A stretch of DNA of 64,000 nt from Enterococcus canis NBRC 100695 (GTDB lineage Bacteria; Bacillota; Bacilli; Lactobacillales; Enterococcaceae), in NCBI RefSeq assembly GCF_001544375.1, contig NZ_BCQJ01000001.1, positions 294,275 to 358,274 on the forward strand, written 5' to 3'. Of this stretch, positions 1 to 10,104 are shown piece after piece; position 1 is the first letter of the stretch; every line of letters starts with the position of its first letter. The position numbers and the translations under genes were made by a program. Under the pieces are notes generated by a model. It saw only the letters and a program-made list of their open reading frames with translations, was not told the DNA's origin and did no database searches.

Positions 1-9
1 GCATAATTC

Positions 10-38
10 TTTACTTACTTTTTGTAAGCTGATATAGT
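10..38 (+). promoter_or_regulatory. Promoter of the nitroreductase gene
   Basis: A TTTACT -35 box (10-15) and a TATAGT -10 box (33-38) are separated by 17 bp. The spacer carries a short inverted repeat, CTTAC (14-18) and GTAAG (24-28), which could be a repressor site. No copper-box (TACAnnTGTA) is visible. Confidence 0.5.
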
Positions 39-76
39 GTGTCTTGTAAATCATTAAAAAAAAGGTGGAATTTCAA

Positions 77-673
77 ATGACAAACTTTACAGACGCTTTA
101 ACAAAACGCCGTTCAATCTACGCATTGGGCAAAAATACAGAACTTAACGAAGATCAAATCGTTGCTTTAGTAAAAGAAGTTGTACGCCAAAGCCCAACAG
201 CGTTTAACTCACAAACACAACGTGTCGTTGTTCTATTCGGCGACAATCATGAAAAAGTATGGGACATTACCGAGGCAGCTTTGAAACCATTAACTCCTCC
301 AGAAGCATTCCCTAACACACAAGCTAAATTAGCTGGCTTTAAAGCCGCTAAAGGTACAATCTTGTTCTTCGAAGACCAAGATGTTGTGAAAGCATTACAA
401 GAACAATTTGAATTATATGCTGAAAACTTCCCAGTATGGTCAGAACAATCAACTGGTATTTCAAGTGTAAACGTATGGACTGCTTTAGCGCAAGAAAACA
501 TTGGCGCTAACCTACAACATTACAATCCAGTTATTGACGAAGAAGTTGCTAAAGCTTGGGATATCCCAGCTAACTGGAAATTACGTGGCCAATTAGTCTT
601 CGGTTCAATCGAAGCTGACGCTGGCGAAAAAGAATTTATGGAAGACGACGAACGTTTCCGTATCTTCAAATAA
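77..673 (+). CDS. Nitroreductase family protein, CinD/Frm2-like
   Basis: A 198-residue FMN-dependent nitroreductase of the short Frm2/Hbn1 type, cytosolic, expected to reduce nitroaromatics or quinones with NAD(P)H. The N-terminal RRSIYALG and SPTAFNSQ segments and the later NVWTALAQ/GANLQHYNP stretch are the signature of this subfamily and match the copper-induced CinD of Lactococcus as I recall it. The ATG at 77 is preferred over an in-frame GTG at 65, because AAAGGTGG (61-68) sits at proper distance from 77. It is a single gene closed by a terminator. The physiological substrate is not evident from the sequence. Confidence 0.85.
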   Translation: MTNFTDALTKRRSIYALGKNTELNEDQIVALVKEVVRQSPTAFNSQTQRVVVLFGDNHEKVWDITEAALKPLTPPEAFPNTQAKLAGFKAAKGTILFFEDQDVVKALQEQFELYAENFPVWSEQSTGISSVNVWTALAQENIGANLQHYNPVIDEEVAKAWDIPANWKLRGQLVFGSIEADAGEKEFMEDDERFRIFK

Positions 674-700
674 GCTTTTGATAAATAGCTAATCACTACT

Positions 701-740
701 AACCACTGCGACACGAAAAAAAGTGTTGCGGTGGTTTTTT
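701..740 (+). terminator. Rho-independent terminator of the nitroreductase gene
   Basis: A 14-bp stem with two G-U-type mismatches (701-714 against 723-736) encloses an A-rich loop and is followed by a T run. Confidence 0.8.
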
Positions 741-746
741 GCTAAA

Positions 747-792
747 CAAAAACCCATGAAAAGACGAGAATAGTCTTCTTTTCATGGGTTTT
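747..792 (-). terminator. Terminator of the 795-1256 membrane protein gene
   Basis: AACCCATGAAAAGA pairs perfectly with its complement around a short loop. A T tract follows on the minus strand. It may also stop rightward transcription. Confidence 0.8.
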
Positions 793-794
793 AC

Positions 795-1256
795 TCATTG
801 TTTTGCGTCAGCAATCTTTTGATTGATGAAAGCCATTAATTCTTCTTGGGTATAATTGAACAACATTAGCGGACTACGGTAGCGACCAATGACAAATTGG
901 GCTTTTGTTTGTTGTTCATTTTTGGGATTTTTGCCTACTAACACCTGCGTCAAGCTGCCATAATCCACCACACGATTTCCTAGCGAATTGGCCACAATCC
1001 CTTCATCTGATAAGCCTTGGGCCGTAATCATAAAACTAGCAACCGCAAAGGTAGAAGCAACACCACGCCACAGTTGGTCGGGTGTTTGAGCATGGACAAC
1101 CGTCAGATAGAAAACGAGAGCGGTAATTAGCAGTAATCCTAGGCGGCGTTTATTGGACATTGTTGCCTTAATCACTAAAGAGCGGCGTACCACAAAAAAG
1201 TAGGCATAGAGTAGAACATCAAATGCTAATAACAAGAGTGTAAAAACAGAAATCAT
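795..1256 (-). CDS. Small membrane protein, DUF5673-like (tentative)
   Basis: A 153-residue protein of unknown function. Two hydrophobic helices lie at about residues 3-22 and 35-53, with a positively charged loop between them (VRRSLVIKATMSNKRR). A third weaker hydrophobic stretch lies near residue 70, and the rest is a soluble C-terminal domain of about 75 residues. ATG 1256 is chosen because AAGGGAA precedes it by five bases; the reading frame stays open upstream without a ribosome binding site. It is monocistronic between the nitroreductase and the dha operon and has its own terminator. The family assignment rests on overall layout only. Confidence 0.6.
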   Translation of the reverse strand: MISVFTLLLLAFDVLLYAYFFVVRRSLVIKATMSNKRRLGLLLITALVFYLTVVHAQTPDQLWRGVASTFAVASFMITAQGLSDEGIVANSLGNRVVDYGSLTQVLVGKNPKNEQQTKAQFVIGRYRSPLMLFNYTQEELMAFINQKIADAKQ

Positions 1257-1353
1257 AGTATTCCCTTCATTTCTTTTAATGAAATTAAGTGTAACAGAAT
1301 ACCTTGATCCCCGCAAGAAAGGGCCCACATTATCCATGTGAGCCCTGATTCTC

Positions 1354-1722
1354 TTATTTTACTTTTAACGGTGCTAATTGGGCCTCGATATCTTCAACCG
1401 ACGAACCGGCTTGGAGTAAGGCACCGGCTGTATAAGCACTCTCCACAAAGGCTGTATCGTGTAAATGAATGGTTTTTTCACTCATTTCAATCGCCATTTC
1501 CAAATTCATTTTAGCACTACCCAAATCATAGAAAGCTAAAATTTCCTCCGCATCCAAATCACTGATGGCTTGATTGATGGCATCAAAGCTAGTGCCGACT
1601 CCATTTTCTGGCAAACCTGCGGCTACGATGATGGGAACATCCGCTGCTACTTCTTTGATCAAGCGCTCAATACCAGCCGCAATTTCATGAACATGTGATA
1701 CTAATAAAATCCCTTTACTCAT
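1354..1722 (-). CDS. dhaM: DhaM, phosphotransferase subunit of PTS-dependent dihydroxyacetone kinase
   Basis: A 122-residue EIIA-Man-like protein that passes phosphate from HPr to the ADP held by DhaL. The N-terminal GILLVSHVHEIAAG contains the phosphorylatable His10 in the usual position, and the VGTSFDAI segment is also typical. It is the short single-domain form found in Firmicutes, lacking the HPr and EI-like extensions of the E. coli protein. The ATG at 1722 lies inside the end of dhaL (ATGAGTAA overlap, 8 nt), which implies translational coupling. It is the last gene of dhaK-dhaL-dhaM. An upstream in-frame start at 1740 lacks a ribosome binding site. Confidence 0.93.
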   Translation of the reverse strand: MSKGILLVSHVHEIAAGIERLIKEVAADVPIIVAAGLPENGVGTSFDAINQAISDLDAEEILAFYDLGSAKMNLEMAIEMSEKTIHLHDTAFVESAYTAGALLQAGSSVEDIEAQLAPLKVK

Positions 1723-2293
1723 TGAAAACACCTGCCTCAATCAAAGATTCAAAGAAATATGCTGAAGACATTGCCCCCGGGTCGATATGACCTTTTGAAC
1801 GCTCCCCTACATAGGAAGCGCGACCTTTTGTGGCGATCAATTCTTTGGTGTCCTCCGCGAATTGTTGGACTTGTGCTTCTGTTAAGGAGCCAGCTTTTAG
1901 TGCCGCAACAGCTGGAATCCATTCATCTAGCATAGTTTTTTCACCAGCTTCAGCTTTACCGCGTTTTTGGATTCCGGCAATCCCAGCCTCCAAAACAGTA
2001 GCTGGATCGGTTGTTTCAGCACTCTTCTTGCCCATTTCCATCATAGCTGTCCCGTATAAAGGTCCTGAAGCGCCCCCAACTTTGCCAATCAAAGCCATCG
2101 CTGTCTTTTTGAATATATCCGGTACGTCGCCGGAAAGATCACTCGCCATAACGGCTGTCATACCGCGTGCCATATTATTGCCATGGTCACCATCGCCAAT
2201 AGGTGTATCTAGTTCACTTAAATAGTCTTTTTGTACTTGAATCTTATCATTAAATAATGTCAGTGCTTTTCGTAATGTTTCTGCTGTTAACAT
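1715..2293 (-). CDS. dhaL: DhaL, ADP-binding subunit of dihydroxyacetone kinase
   Basis: A 192-residue all-helical DhaL subunit. It keeps a bound ADP that is rephosphorylated by DhaM and used to phosphorylate dihydroxyacetone on DhaK. The Mg-ADP-binding motif PIGDGDHGNNM lies at residues 31-41, the GGASGPLYGTAMM loop follows in the middle, and DPGAMSSAYFF is near the C-terminus. Length is normal for the family. The start has a strong GGAGG. It is 12 nt downstream of dhaK and overlaps dhaM by 8 nt. Confidence 0.95.
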   Translation of the reverse strand: MLTAETLRKALTLFNDKIQVQKDYLSELDTPIGDGDHGNNMARGMTAVMASDLSGDVPDIFKKTAMALIGKVGGASGPLYGTAMMEMGKKSAETTDPATVLEAGIAGIQKRGKAEAGEKTMLDEWIPAVAALKAGSLTEAQVQQFAEDTKELIATKGRASYVGERSKGHIDPGAMSSAYFFESLIEAGVFNE

Positions 2294-2305
2294 AATTTTA
2301 ACCTC

Positions 2306-3295
2306 CTACCAACTAATCGTATGGACCTCTTCATTCAGAGCAGCTACCCACTCTTCTTTCGTTTTGATTAGGGTCAAAGAAAGTCCCTGCATTTCTAGTG
2401 AAGTCATATAATTACCGACTTTACTGAAAGAGATTTCTAAGCCATCTTGTCCTAATAATTGTTTGACGTCTTGGAAGAAAATAAATTGTTCCATTAAAGG
2501 TGTCCCACCCATACCATTAACCAAGACACCATATTTTTCCCCTTCTTGCCATTCAAAAGCGGCTTTTAGCTTAGAAACGATTTCTTCCGCCATCTCATGA
2601 GAAGTTTTGATTTTCTCACGACGGTATCCTGGTTCTCCATGGATACCAACGCCATATTCAATCTCGTCATCTCCTAAGGTGAAACCAGGTTTGCCAACTT
2701 CTGGCACAGTTGCGCCGGTTAGCGCAATCCCAATTGTTTTAATATTCTCGACTAATTCCTTACCTAAGTCTGCCAGTTGGGTAACGGAGGCGCCGTTCCG
2801 GGCATAGGCTCCTAAAATTTTGTGCACTAAGATGGTTCCGGCAACACCGCGCTTGCCTTGGGTATACGTACTGTTTTCCACGGCAATGTCATCATCTACC
2901 AGAACAAAGCCTGTTTCAATATCCTCCATACTGGCCATATCTTGCGCCATTTCAAAATTCATGACGTCACCTGAATAATTTTTTACAATCAATAAAACAC
3001 CTTTTCCTTGGTCAGCGTCTTTGATTGCTTCAAAGATTTGATCTGGCGTTGGTGAGGTAAATACTTGCCCGCAAACTGCCGCACTTAGCATACCATCGCC
3101 AACAAAACCAGCATGGGCTGGCTCGTGACCACTACCGCCGCCACTGACTAAGCCTACCTGTGCCGCTTGCTCTAACCGGGCAATCACACTGGTGTCCGGC
3201 AGGCGTTTAACAAAGGTGGGATAAGCCTCCGTCAGTCCCTTTAGCATTTCATCGACAACGTCCGCTGGTGCATTGATAATCTTCTTCACGTACAT
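2306..3295 (-). CDS. dhaK: DhaK, dihydroxyacetone-binding subunit
   Basis: A 329-residue substrate-binding subunit of the PEP-dependent dihydroxyacetone kinase. Dihydroxyacetone is held covalently by His219 (in GIHGEPG), and GGGSGHEPAHAG with His57 forms the other side of the active site; both match the E. coli His218/His56 pair. The product, dihydroxyacetone phosphate, enters glycolysis. It is the first gene of the operon, with AGAAAGGATG as ribosome binding site. A TTGACG/TACACT promoter and a cre-like site lie just upstream, which suggests glucose repression. No glycerol dehydrogenase gene is present in the window, so the source of dihydroxyacetone is open. Confidence 0.95.
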   Translation of the reverse strand: MYVKKIINAPADVVDEMLKGLTEAYPTFVKRLPDTSVIARLEQAAQVGLVSGGGSGHEPAHAGFVGDGMLSAAVCGQVFTSPTPDQIFEAIKDADQGKGVLLIVKNYSGDVMNFEMAQDMASMEDIETGFVLVDDDIAVENSTYTQGKRGVAGTILVHKILGAYARNGASVTQLADLGKELVENIKTIGIALTGATVPEVGKPGFTLGDDEIEYGVGIHGEPGYRREKIKTSHEMAEEIVSKLKAAFEWQEGEKYGVLVNGMGGTPLMEQFIFFQDVKQLLGQDGLEISFSKVGNYMTSLEMQGLSLTLIKTKEEWVAALNEEVHTISW

Positions 3296-3308
3296 TCATC
3301 CTTTCTGA

Positions 3309-3322
3309 ATAAAACGTTTTCA
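3309..3322 (-). promoter_or_regulatory. Candidate cre (CcpA) site of the dha operon
   Basis: Read on the minus strand, TGAAAACGTTTTAT matches the cre consensus TGWAANCGNTNWCA at 12 of 14 positions. It lies just downstream of the inferred transcription start, where CcpA would act as a roadblock. Confidence 0.5.
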
Positions 3323-3335
3323 TTACGACATCTTA

Positions 3336-3365
3336 AGTGTACCTTTTTATAGGAAGAACCGTCAA
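3336..3365 (-). promoter_or_regulatory. Promoter of dhaKLM
   Basis: On the minus strand a TTGACG -35 box (3365-3360) and a TACACT -10 box (3341-3336) are separated by 18 bp. The leader to dhaK is about 35 nt and contains the cre-like site. Confidence 0.55.
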
Positions 3366-3440
3366 CCATAGCGGTAAGGTTTGTTATGGAAAACTATTTT
3401 GCCCAGCTTGCGGTCCAACTGAACCGTTTTGTTTTCTCCA

Positions 3441-3478
3441 TAAAAACGAAAAGAGACAGAACCGAAGTCCTGTCTCTC
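3441..3478 (-). terminator. Terminator of pyk
   Basis: An 11-bp stem closed by a TTCG tetraloop (minus strand AGAGACAGGAC-TTCG-GTTCTGTCTCT) is followed by TTTCGTTTTT. Confidence 0.85.
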
Positions 3479-3487
3479 GTGGATTCA

Positions 3488-5245
3488 TTAGATAGCAGTT
3501 GTTGCGCCACGGTATACGATACCACGACGAGGGTCAACTGTAATCAATTCGTCATTTTGGATCAAAGTAGTAGCTTCTTGAGCGCCTACGATGACTGGAA
3601 TGTCTTTCGCGATTGCGACAACAGCCGCATGAGAAGTCAAACCGCCTTCTTCAACGATCAAAGCAGCTGCTTTGTCGATTGCTGGCATATAATCTTTATC
3701 TGTTGTTTTCACAACTAAGATGCTGCCTTCTGTTGCTTTTTCAGCTGCTTCTTCAGCAGAAGTTGCGACAACAGCTTTCGCAATTACAGAGCTTTCGCCA
3801 ATTCCTTGGCCTTCAACTAATTTAGAACCAATCATTTGGATCTTCATCAAGTTTGTTGTGCCTCTTTCACCAACTGGTACACCAGCAGTGATGATGATCA
3901 AGTCGCCTTCTTGTGCGTAGCCTTCGTTTTGAGACACGTGAGAAGCTAAGTTGAACATTTCATCTGTGCTACCTGGTTTTTCAGCAACTGTTGGGTAAAC
4001 GCCCCATGACAATGCCAAGCTGCGAGCTTTTTGTTCGCTGAATGTGATTGCCACAATATGTGCTTTTGGACGGTATTTAGAGATCATACGAGCAGTGTGA
4101 CCAGATTCAGTCGCAGCCACAATTGTTTGAATCCCTAAGTTACGAGCAGTATGGCCAACAGATTGACCAATTGCTTCTGTCATATCAGTCTTAGAGTAAA
4201 GTTTCAATGCGAAGGAGTCTTGGTTTACAAGTGCTTCTTCAGTACGAACAGCAATACGTGCCATTGTTTGAACGGCTTCTAGTGGGTAATCCCCAGCAGC
4301 AGTTTCACCTGATAACATAACAGCATCAGTTCCGTCGTAGATAGCATTGGCAACGTCATTTGCTTCCGCACGTGTTGGGCGAGGATTACGTTGCATTGAA
4401 TCTAACATTTGTGTTGCAGTAATAACTGGTTTACCTAAAGCGTTACATTTTTTGATTAATTCTTTTTGAACAACGGGTACGTCTTCAGTTGGAATTTCAA
4501 CACCCATGTCCCCACGAGCAACCATCAAACCATCAGAAACTTTTAGGATTTCGTCAATGTTGTCGATACCTTCTTGGTTTTCGATTTTAGGAATGATTTG
4601 GATATGCGTTGCGTTTTCATCTTCAAGAATCTTAGTGATTTCTAAAACGTCAGTGGCGCGACGTACGAAACTTGCAGCGATAAAGTCGATGCCTTGAGAG
4701 ATACCGAAACGAATATCGTTCGCATCTTTTTCAGTGATACCAGGTAATTTGACAGCAACGCCAGGTACGTTTACACCTTTTTTGTTTTTCAGAACGCCTT
4801 CGTTTTGAACTTTTGTTACGATTTCGTTTGCTTCGCGGTCGATATCGATAACTTCTAAGTCAATCAAGCCATCATCTAACAAGATGTGAGAACCAACGTT
4901 AACATCGTTGATTAATTCAGGATAAGTGATAGAGAATTTTTCTTTTGTTCCTAACACTTCTGTCATGGCGATTCGTACTACATCACCGATTTTTAATTCG
5001 ATGGCGCCATTTTCCATATCGTTTGTACGGATTTCAGGACCCTTTGTATCCAGCAAGATTGCCACACGTTTACCAGTAATTTTTACTGCTTCACGAATGT
5101 TTTTGATACGGTTGCCGTGCTCTTCGTAGTCTCCGTGTGAGAAGTTCAAGCGGCAGACGTTCATTCCTGCATTGATTAAGTTCACTAGCATATCTAATGA
5201 TTCACTAGCTGGTCCGATAGTACATACGATCTTTGTTTTTTTCAT
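3488..5245 (-). CDS. pyk: Pyruvate kinase
   Basis: A 585-residue enzyme converting PEP and ADP to pyruvate and ATP. The N-terminal [12 protein letters not shown] opening and [10 protein letters not shown] are followed by the metal- and substrate-binding PKIENQEG and the signature [11 protein letters not shown], then [10 protein letters not shown] and MLSGETAAG. An extra C-terminal domain of about 100 residues carries [11 protein letters not shown], the PEP-utiliser mobile-domain signature seen in Bacillus-type pyruvate kinases. ATG 5245 follows AGGAGCG at seven bases; a longer frame to 5290 has no ribosome binding site. It is co-transcribed with pfkA, 77 nt downstream of it. Confidence 0.97.
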   Translation of the reverse strand: MKKTKIVCTIGPASESLDMLVNLINAGMNVCRLNFSHGDYEEHGNRIKNIREAVKITGKRVAILLDTKGPEIRTNDMENGAIELKIGDVVRIAMTEVLGTKEKFSITYPELINDVNVGSHILLDDGLIDLEVIDIDREANEIVTKVQNEGVLKNKKGVNVPGVAVKLPGITEKDANDIRFGISQGIDFIAASFVRRATDVLEITKILEDENATHIQIIPKIENQEGIDNIDEILKVSDGLMVARGDMGVEIPTEDVPVVQKELIKKCNALGKPVITATQMLDSMQRNPRPTRAEANDVANAIYDGTDAVMLSGETAAGDYPLEAVQTMARIAVRTEEALVNQDSFALKLYSKTDMTEAIGQSVGHTARNLGIQTIVAATESGHTARMISKYRPKAHIVAITFSEQKARSLALSWGVYPTVAEKPGSTDEMFNLASHVSQNEGYAQEGDLIIITAGVPVGERGTTNLMKIQMIGSKLVEGQGIGESSVIAKAVVATSAEEAAEKATEGSILVVKTTDKDYMPAIDKAAALIVEEGGLTSHAAVVAIAKDIPVIVGAQEATTLIQNDELITVDPRRGIVYRGATTAI

Positions 5246-5322
5246 TACCAAATCGCTCCTATTCCTATTTTGTATAGTCACAAGGTTCATCCTTGAGTTT
5301 ACCGATAGTTGGGTGTTGCCTC

Positions 5323-6312
<990 letters not shown>

Positions 6313-6364
6313 TCAGCAAATCAAGATCTGCTGATGCTTCACTTTTAACTTAACCACGAGGACT

Positions 6365-6393
6365 ATTTTACCATTATTAACACGAAAAGTCTT
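6365..6393 (-). promoter_or_regulatory. Candidate promoter of pfkA-pyk
   Basis: The minus strand has TAAAAT (6370-6365) as -10 and a poor -35, AAGACT (6393-6388), at 17 bp. A weak -35 would suit an activated promoter. Confidence 0.3.
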
Positions 6394-6422
6394 GGGTGAA
6401 ACCAAAAAAATGAAAAAAATCA

Positions 6423-6436
6423 TGAAAGCGTAGAGT
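6423..6436 (+). promoter_or_regulatory. Candidate activating cre site upstream of pfkA
   Basis: TGAAAGCGTAGAGT matches 11 of 14 cre positions. It is centred about 70 bp upstream of the inferred start, a position used for CcpA activation of glycolytic genes in Lactococcus. Confidence 0.3.
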
Positions 6437-6459
6437 AGTTTATACTAAAAAGCTTATCT

Positions 6460-9400
6460 CTAACGAAAAACAACATTTGCTATTCCTAAAAGTTCTTGCA
6501 GATTAGCTGCTAATTCAGGGGAATGTGTGACCCATAACTCTTCTCCCAGCATGATTCGTTTCTTACTAGCCGTATAGACGAGCATCACTGGAACATGACC
6601 GTGGTGTTGCTTCAACAAGCGTTGCAACTGCCGCATTTTATCAGGCGCTTCTTGCTCCGGTAAAATACGCAAATAGCATGTTTCTTCTGCAAGCTCTGCT
6701 TCTACTACAGCAGCTAATTGAATTTTCTCCACTAGTACTTGTTTTTCCTGATTGTATTTGCTTTCCTCTACCTTGCCTTCCACATAATAAACTTGATTTT
6801 CTTGTACGTCTTTTTGCACATGACGAAACAGCTTGGGGAACAAGGTCAAGGAGATTTCGCCGGTCATATCGTCGCCTTCAACAAAGGCCATCCCTTCGCC
6901 TCGTTTAGTACGAATCGTACGGATATCTTTTGTATAAATTAGAAAGCGGACTGCTTGATTTACTTCCAAATCAGCAATATCTTGTATCCTTAAGGTTCTG
7001 CGAATCTTAGGAAATTCTGTTGTTGGATGTCCTGAAAGATAGGTTCCTAAGTATTCATCTTCCCGTGCAAGCTTTTCTTCCAACGGATAATCTGGTAACT
7101 CTTCTTCTTTCAGCGCTAATACTTCTAATAGATCAAGACTGCCGCCACTATAAACTACATTTTTGATTTTCCCTTCCAGCTCTACCACTAACTGTCGGCG
7201 ATTATTGGCTAAGGAATCAAAAGCGCCTATCAAAATTAAAGGTTCCAAGAGGTCGACCTTCAACCAACGAGGATCAATTCTCAGTAGAAATTGATCAAAG
7301 GATGTATAAGGACCATTTGCCTTCCGCTCGTCCACAATATTCTGGATAAAATCTCGCCGCATCCCTTTTAGAGAGCTGAAACCAAATAGAATTTCTTTGG
7401 GCCCTAATAGGTGAAAGCTATAATAACTGCGATTGATATCTGGTGCTAAAATCTTCACATCATTTTTACGGGCCTCATTAACATATTCTTTGATTTTTTT
7501 CGTATTATGACGAACCGAATGTAGCAACGCCGCGTAAAAGGGAGCTGGATAGTGCACCTTCAGATACGCCATCTGATACCCAACGAAGGAGTAAGCATAA
7601 GCATGGGACTTGTTAAATCCATAATTGGCAAATCGTTCAATATAGTCATAGACATGCTCTGCCACTTGCCTTTGATACCCCTCCTGCAAGGCTCCGTTGA
7701 CAAAGTGCTGCCGTTCTTCATCGAGGACGTCTTTTTTCTTTTTGCTGACTGCCCGTCGTAAGATGTCCGCTTGACCCAAGCTGAAACCGGCCATTTTAGC
7801 AGCAACTTGCATAATTTGTTCTTGATAAACGATAACCCCATAGGTACTTTTCAAGATTGGTTCCAGTGATGGATCTGGGTAATCGATTGGCTCTAGACCT
7901 TTTTTACGGCGAATGAAAAGGTCAATATTTTCCATTGGTCCTGGACGATAGAGGGCATTGACCGCCGCAATGTCATCAATACTAGTAGGCCCGAGTTTCC
8001 GTAAAACATTGCGAATACCACTGGACTCAAATTGGAAGACGCCCGTTGTAGCACCAGCCTGAAAGAGCGCCAATGTTTCTGGATCATCTAAAGGCAAGTG
8101 ATGCAAATCAACCTCCTCATTGAAGACTCGTTTAATGGACTGCAATGTATTATCAATGATAGACAAATTTCGTAAGCCTAAGAAATCCATCTTCAACAAA
8201 CCAATTTTTTCCACATCGTTCATCGTATACTGCGTCAGCAAAATATCGTTACTACCAGCTTGTAAAGGAACCAATTCTAAAAGATTCTGGTCGGACAAGA
8301 CTACACCCGCCGCATGAGTTGAGACGTGGCGTGGTAAGCCCTCCAACTGTTGCGCTACTTGGAACATCTGCCGATTGCGTTCGTCCTCATTCACGAGCTG
8401 TTGCAGTTTGTTAGAAGTTTCATACGCCTTGCTTAGTGTCATTTTCAGGGCATTAGGAACGGCATTTGACCAACGATTGGATTCACTGGGTGACAGACCA
8501 AAAACCCGTGCTACATCCCGCAATGCCATCTTAGCCGCCATCGTTCCAAAGGTCGCAATTTGCGCCATATGCAGCTGCCCATATTTTTCTCTCACATAGT
8601 GCAAAATTTGTTCTCGTTTGTTATCAGGAATATCCAAATCAATATCAGGCATTGTGAAGCGTTCTTTATTTAAAAAGCGTTCAAACAGTAAATCATATTG
8701 AATAGGATCCACGTCTGTGATTTCTAAAACATAGGCCACTAATGAACCTGCCGCAGAACCACGACCAGCCCCAGTTACAATATTTTCACGATGAGCGTAC
8801 GCCATGACGTCCCAGACAATCAAAAAGTAATCGTCAAAGCCCATCTCGTGAATCACAGATAACTCCATCGCCAACCGTTCTTTATAAATATCCGTCGTTT
8901 CAGCGACACGTTGCGGCAGCGCCTCCCAACACAAACGTGCTAAAAGCTCGTGGGCGGGCTCTCTCGTTGGGTAATGAGGCAATAAAGTCTGATGGAGCGG
9001 TAACTCCCAAGATATCTGCTGGGCGAATTTTTGGGTGGCAGCAATAATTTCTGGAGTTTCAGCTAAACTCGCCAGAACTTGCTCTTCAGCAGGCAGAAAC
9101 TCCCTTGCCGTCGTTTGTTCCAGCTCCAAGCGCGTTCCCTGCTCAATATGCCCCAGCACCTCACAGGCAAAGGCCTCATCAGGTCTTAAATAACGCACAC
9201 GATGGGTGTAAACTTGGACCGCCTTTAATTGCTGCGCCAGCTCATGTCCAGTCTGATCATTTGCTGCTACACCTAAATAAACTTGCCGAAACTTTGTTGT
9301 CAGCTTTTGGTATAGCGCTGGGTCTTCTAACAAAGCTGCCCGTCCTTCTAGTGGAACAATGGCTAATAAATGGTCCAACTTTTCTTCTGGCAATTGAAGT

Positions 9401-9717
9401 GCTGTTTCGACTCGCACCATGCGCTGCGAAGACAAACGCATCAATTGTTGGAATCCCATGGCGTCACAAGCATAAAGCAGCAGTTGGCTCTGCGCTTCTT
9501 CATAAGGTGTATAGGTTAAATCCAACCCAATGATGGGCTTGATGCCGGCTTTCAGACAAGCCTCATAAAATTCGACGGCACCATGCAACACATTTTTATC
9601 CGTCAGCGCCAAGGCTTGATAACCCTGTGCTTTGCCATATGCCACGTAGTCAGAGATCCGAACCGTACTGTTCAGCAGCGAATACGCACTATAAGTATGT
9701 AATTGTGGGAATGGCAT
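6460..9717 (-). CDS. dnaE: DNA polymerase III alpha subunit DnaE
   Basis: A 1085-residue C-family polymerase of the DnaE type, the second replicative polymerase of low-GC Gram-positives beside PolC. The order is an N-terminal PHP domain with degenerate metal ligands (HTYSAYSLL), the palm with GAGRGSAAGSLVAY and PDIDLDIPD (the catalytic aspartates near residues 358-362), fingers and HhH region, and a C-terminal OB fold around residues 950-1030. There is no exonuclease insertion, which excludes PolC. ATG 9717 follows GGAGGAACGTACG. It heads the dnaE-pfkA-pyk block, an order common in Firmicutes, with a 174-nt gap before pfkA. Confidence 0.96.
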   Translation of the reverse strand: MPFPQLHTYSAYSLLNSTVRISDYVAYGKAQGYQALALTDKNVLHGAVEFYEACLKAGIKPIIGLDLTYTPYEEAQSQLLLYACDAMGFQQLMRLSSQRMVRVETALQLPEEKLDHLLAIVPLEGRAALLEDPALYQKLTTKFRQVYLGVAANDQTGHELAQQLKAVQVYTHRVRYLRPDEAFACEVLGHIEQGTRLELEQTTAREFLPAEEQVLASLAETPEIIAATQKFAQQISWELPLHQTLLPHYPTREPAHELLARLCWEALPQRVAETTDIYKERLAMELSVIHEMGFDDYFLIVWDVMAYAHRENIVTGAGRGSAAGSLVAYVLEITDVDPIQYDLLFERFLNKERFTMPDIDLDIPDNKREQILHYVREKYGQLHMAQIATFGTMAAKMALRDVARVFGLSPSESNRWSNAVPNALKMTLSKAYETSNKLQQLVNEDERNRQMFQVAQQLEGLPRHVSTHAAGVVLSDQNLLELVPLQAGSNDILLTQYTMNDVEKIGLLKMDFLGLRNLSIIDNTLQSIKRVFNEEVDLHHLPLDDPETLALFQAGATTGVFQFESSGIRNVLRKLGPTSIDDIAAVNALYRPGPMENIDLFIRRKKGLEPIDYPDPSLEPILKSTYGVIVYQEQIMQVAAKMAGFSLGQADILRRAVSKKKKDVLDEERQHFVNGALQEGYQRQVAEHVYDYIERFANYGFNKSHAYAYSFVGYQMAYLKVHYPAPFYAALLHSVRHNTKKIKEYVNEARKNDVKILAPDINRSYYSFHLLGPKEILFGFSSLKGMRRDFIQNIVDERKANGPYTSFDQFLLRIDPRWLKVDLLEPLILIGAFDSLANNRRQLVVELEGKIKNVVYSGGSLDLLEVLALKEEELPDYPLEEKLAREDEYLGTYLSGHPTTEFPKIRRTLRIQDIADLEVNQAVRFLIYTKDIRTIRTKRGEGMAFVEGDDMTGEISLTLFPKLFRHVQKDVQENQVYYVEGKVEESKYNQEKQVLVEKIQLAAVVEAELAEETCYLRILPEQEAPDKMRQLQRLLKQHHGHVPVMLVYTASKKRIMLGEELWVTHSPELAANLQELLGIANVVFR

Positions 9718-9808
9718 CGTACGTTCCTCCATCTCGATTAATTGTGTAATTCATCTCTTCATTATATAATAGAACTGAAAATAAAGGATGAAAAAAGCTG
9801 AACTTTAC

Positions 9809-9836
9809 TTTACATTTATTTAATTTATGGTAGACT
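9809..9836 (+). promoter_or_regulatory. Promoter of the YjzD-like gene
   Basis: TTTACA (9809-9814) and TAGACT (9831-9836) are separated by 16 bp, close upstream of the AGAGGTG ribosome binding site. Confidence 0.45.
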
Positions 9837-9861
9837 GTGTTCTGGAAAAGAGGTGTCAAAG

Positions 9862-10044
9862 ATGCGTTATGTGATCACAATGTTTTGGGCATTACTGCTA
9901 GGCCAAGTAGTTGGTTATATCGGTGGGGCCTTGACTCAAGGAACCTATGATTTTACGATGACGACGATCATCTCTTTCGTTGCCGGTATCGTTATTATTT
10001 TGATTGGGGAACTTTCTCAACCAAAAAAAGAATCTGTCAATTAA
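9862..10044 (+). CDS. DUF2929 (YjzD-like) small membrane protein
   Basis: A 60-residue protein with two hydrophobic helices: residues 1-24 (MRYVITMFWALLLGQVVGYI) and 31-50 (TIISFVAGIVIILIG). A short charged tail follows. Layout and sequence opening match the DUF2929/YjzD family of Bacilli, whose role is unknown. ATG 9862 is chosen over an in-frame GTG at 9853 because the AGAGGTG that overlaps the GTG serves as its ribosome binding site. It is monocistronic with its own promoter and terminator and diverges from dnaE. Confidence 0.75.
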   Translation: MRYVITMFWALLLGQVVGYIGGALTQGTYDFTMTTIISFVAGIVIILIGELSQPKKESVN

Positions 10045-10057
10045 CAGCGAATATAAT

Positions 10058-10090
10058 AAGGAGTTGGCATTGCTGCCAACTCCTTTTTTT
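10058..10090 (+). terminator. Terminator of the YjzD-like gene
   Basis: AAGGAGTTGGCA pairs perfectly with TGCCAACTCCTT across a 4-nt loop and is followed by a T run. Confidence 0.88.
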
Positions 10091-10104
10091 ATCCATCAAG
10101 TCTC

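Noticed and set aside
3386-3718. 110-codon plus-strand open frame
   Set aside because: Most of it is antisense to the 3' end of pyk and it includes the pyk terminator. It has no ribosome binding site or family features.
9105-9533. 142-codon plus-strand open frame rich in proline and alanine
   Set aside because: Antisense shadow of dnaE, with no start signal or recognisable domain.
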